In this document: one piece after another, positions 15,196 to 16,245 of the stretch
Numbering within the stretch: position 1 is the first letter of the stretch
How the letters are laid out: each line of letters starts with the position of its first letter
DNA from: CAZQYC01 sp043746555
GTDB lineage: Bacteria > Pseudomonadota > Gammaproteobacteria > Steroidobacterales > Steroidobacteraceae
DNA length: 16,245 nucleotides
Assembly (NCBI GenBank): GCA_043746555.1
Contig: JAYTQU010000262.1
Location: forward strand, 1-16,245
Reading direction: 5' to 3'
The notes under the pieces: model-generated
Told to the model about the DNA's origin: nothing
What the model saw: the letters and a program-made list of their open reading frames with translations, nothing else
Databases searched by the model: none
Made by a program: the position numbers and the translations under genes

Positions 15196-16245
15196 ATGCC
15201 ATACCTAGCTTTTCGATTTCGAGCTGTTGTTGTCGCGACAGTCGCGTTGTCGATGTTCGCGTTTTTAGGTTGCAATCAAAGTCAGCAGAACGCCTCCGCG
15301 AAATCCGATAAATACAGCGCGATTGCGCGTGAGGCCTTTAATCGCCGCGCCGCGGAGCTGTTTCTACCTCTGTTTTGGCGCGAAGACGCGAACGCGAATG
15401 GTGTGTTGGAGCCGAATGAGTTGGCGATCCTCACCGGCTATCCCAAAGACGACCGAAACATTTGGATTGACGTGTCGGGCGCGTTTACCGATGCGTTTGC
15501 ATCTGCGTATCAACAGGCGCTAGAGCCCGATGTTGAACCCACCGACCCAGCGGAACTTAAGCGTCATCGATTAGTGCTGGAAGAACTCGCGCAAGGACGA
15601 CCGACGTTGGTTGCAATCGATTTAACTTCGGCAACTGCCGCTGAAAAAAATCTGGTCGCTCACTTGGTCAAGGCGGCTGCGTTCGTCGAACGCATTTATT
15701 CTCGACAAAAAGGCGTGTTTGGGTTGGATGCCGGCATACCCGCAAGCGACCCGGCGAGCCGCATGCTGTTTTATCGCAATCAATCGCCGTTTTGCGAAGC
15801 GCCGAAAACCGAAGGCGATCCGGCGTGCAGTGCGCTTGCAGTTAAGCCGCCGAGGACTTTCGGACTTTATCCGGCGGACATTCAGTCCAATCCAAAATTT
15901 TGTGAAGCGCTCGCGAAACTGCCTAACTCGGTTGAGTTGATGAATCACTTCGGCGTCGTTGAAAAAGCAGAAAAGGAAGGCGCGTATCGCAATATTCCGT
16001 ACAACATTGCGTATCCCGGCGACATGGACAAAGTCGCGACGGAACTGGAAGCGGCCGCAAGCGAACTCGGTAGCGATGAGGCAGCGTTGAAAAATTATCT
16101 GCTCGCGGACGCCACCGCGTTTCGTAGCAACGATTGGGAGCCCGCTAACGCTGCGTGGGTCGCGATGGGCGCGAAAAATAGCAAGTGGTATGTGCGCATC
16201 GCGCCCGATGAAGTGTATTACGAGCCGTGCGCTTGGAAGGCGGGG
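15196..16245 (+). CDS. EF-hand lipoprotein resembling M49 (dipeptidyl-peptidase III-like) peptidases, 3' end outside window
   Basis: The frame is open for 350 codons and runs off the window. ATG 15196 is chosen because a GGGAG ribosome site (15184-15188) lies 7 bases upstream; the ATG at 15190 would be too close. A lipoprotein signal ends FLGC, with Cys26 lipidated. Residues 64-75, DANANGVLEPNE, form a calcium-binding EF-hand loop with acids or amides at 1, 3, 5, 9 and 12. The last visible part, AWVAMGAKNSKWYVRIAPDEVYYEPC, resembles the segment after the zinc site region in M49-like proteins (xIxPxExY). No HExxxH zinc motif is seen in the visible part. Function is tentative; it is probably an envelope-bound metallopeptidase relative. 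Confidence 0.7.
   Translation, partial: MPYLAFRFRAVVVATVALSMFAFLGCNQSQQNASAKSDKYSAIAREAFNRRAAELFLPLFWREDANANGVLEPNELAILTGYPKDDRNIWIDVSGAFTDAFASAYQQALEPDVEPTDPAELKRHRLVLEELAQGRPTLVAIDLTSATAAEKNLVAHLVKAAAFVERIYSRQKGVFGLDAGIPASDPASRMLFYRNQSPFCEAPKTEGDPACSALAVKPPRTFGLYPADIQSNPKFCEALAKLPNSVELMNHFGVVEKAEKEGAYRNIPYNIAYPGDMDKVATELEAAASELGSDEAALKNYLLADATAFRSNDWEPANAAWVAMGAKNSKWYVRIAPDEVYYEPCAWKAG

Overview
The window looks like a chromosomal stretch from a free-living Gram-negative bacterium. It has lipoprotein and Sec signal peptides, a periplasmic PQQ quinohaemoprotein and a VirJ-type periplasmic hydrolase. Base composition is moderately GC-rich, and the overall gene style (an RTPDGKPDLQGIW-type secreted protein, a PQQ dehydrogenase and a secreted cyanophycinase) suggests a gammaproteobacterium of the Steroidobacter/Xanthomonadales kind. 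That placement rests on protein style only and is weak. No phage genes, transposases, CRISPR arrays, tRNAs or rRNAs are visible. 

Layout, left to right. 1-98: one copy of a palindromic intergenic repeat. 143-1399: SGNH/GDSL lipoprotein esterase. 1586-2179: uncharacterised 197-residue protein. 2203-2428: remnant of an alpha/beta hydrolase that has lost its middle. 2483-4945: a MoxR-type AAA+ ATPase followed 9 bases later by a CoxE-like VWA protein, a chaperone/metal-binding partner pair. 5037-5225: small twin-membrane-segment HIG1-like protein. 5242-7162, minus strand: a two-gene unit of a secreted conserved protein and a crotonase-fold enzyme. 7335-9804, plus strand: an MdtD-like drug/H+ antiporter and a zinc alcohol dehydrogenase. 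9809-9887: second copy of the palindromic repeat, in the convergent gap. 9903-10718, minus strand: VirJ/AcvB-type periplasmic hydrolase. 10719-11207: decayed sequence with a GNAT acetyltransferase tail and a possible soxR tail. 11208-12053: arylamine N-acetyltransferase. 12122-14137: PQQ alcohol dehydrogenase with a cytochrome c tail. 14228-15100: secreted cyanophycinase-like peptidase. 15196 to the window edge: an EF-hand lipoprotein resembling M49 peptidases, incomplete. 

The genes do not form one pathway. The recognisable functional units are the MoxR/VWA pair, the MFS plus alcohol dehydrogenase pair, and a run of exported or detoxifying enzymes (PQQ dehydrogenase, cyanophycinase, EF-hand lipoprotein). 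I did not find a clearly new multi-gene system. The points most worth a second look are the structured palindromic repeat, three gene remnants, the Asp-x-Asp metal signature in the PQQ enzyme, the crotonase lacking both hydratase glutamates, and the small inverted repeat with a possibly leaderless start in front of the transporter.
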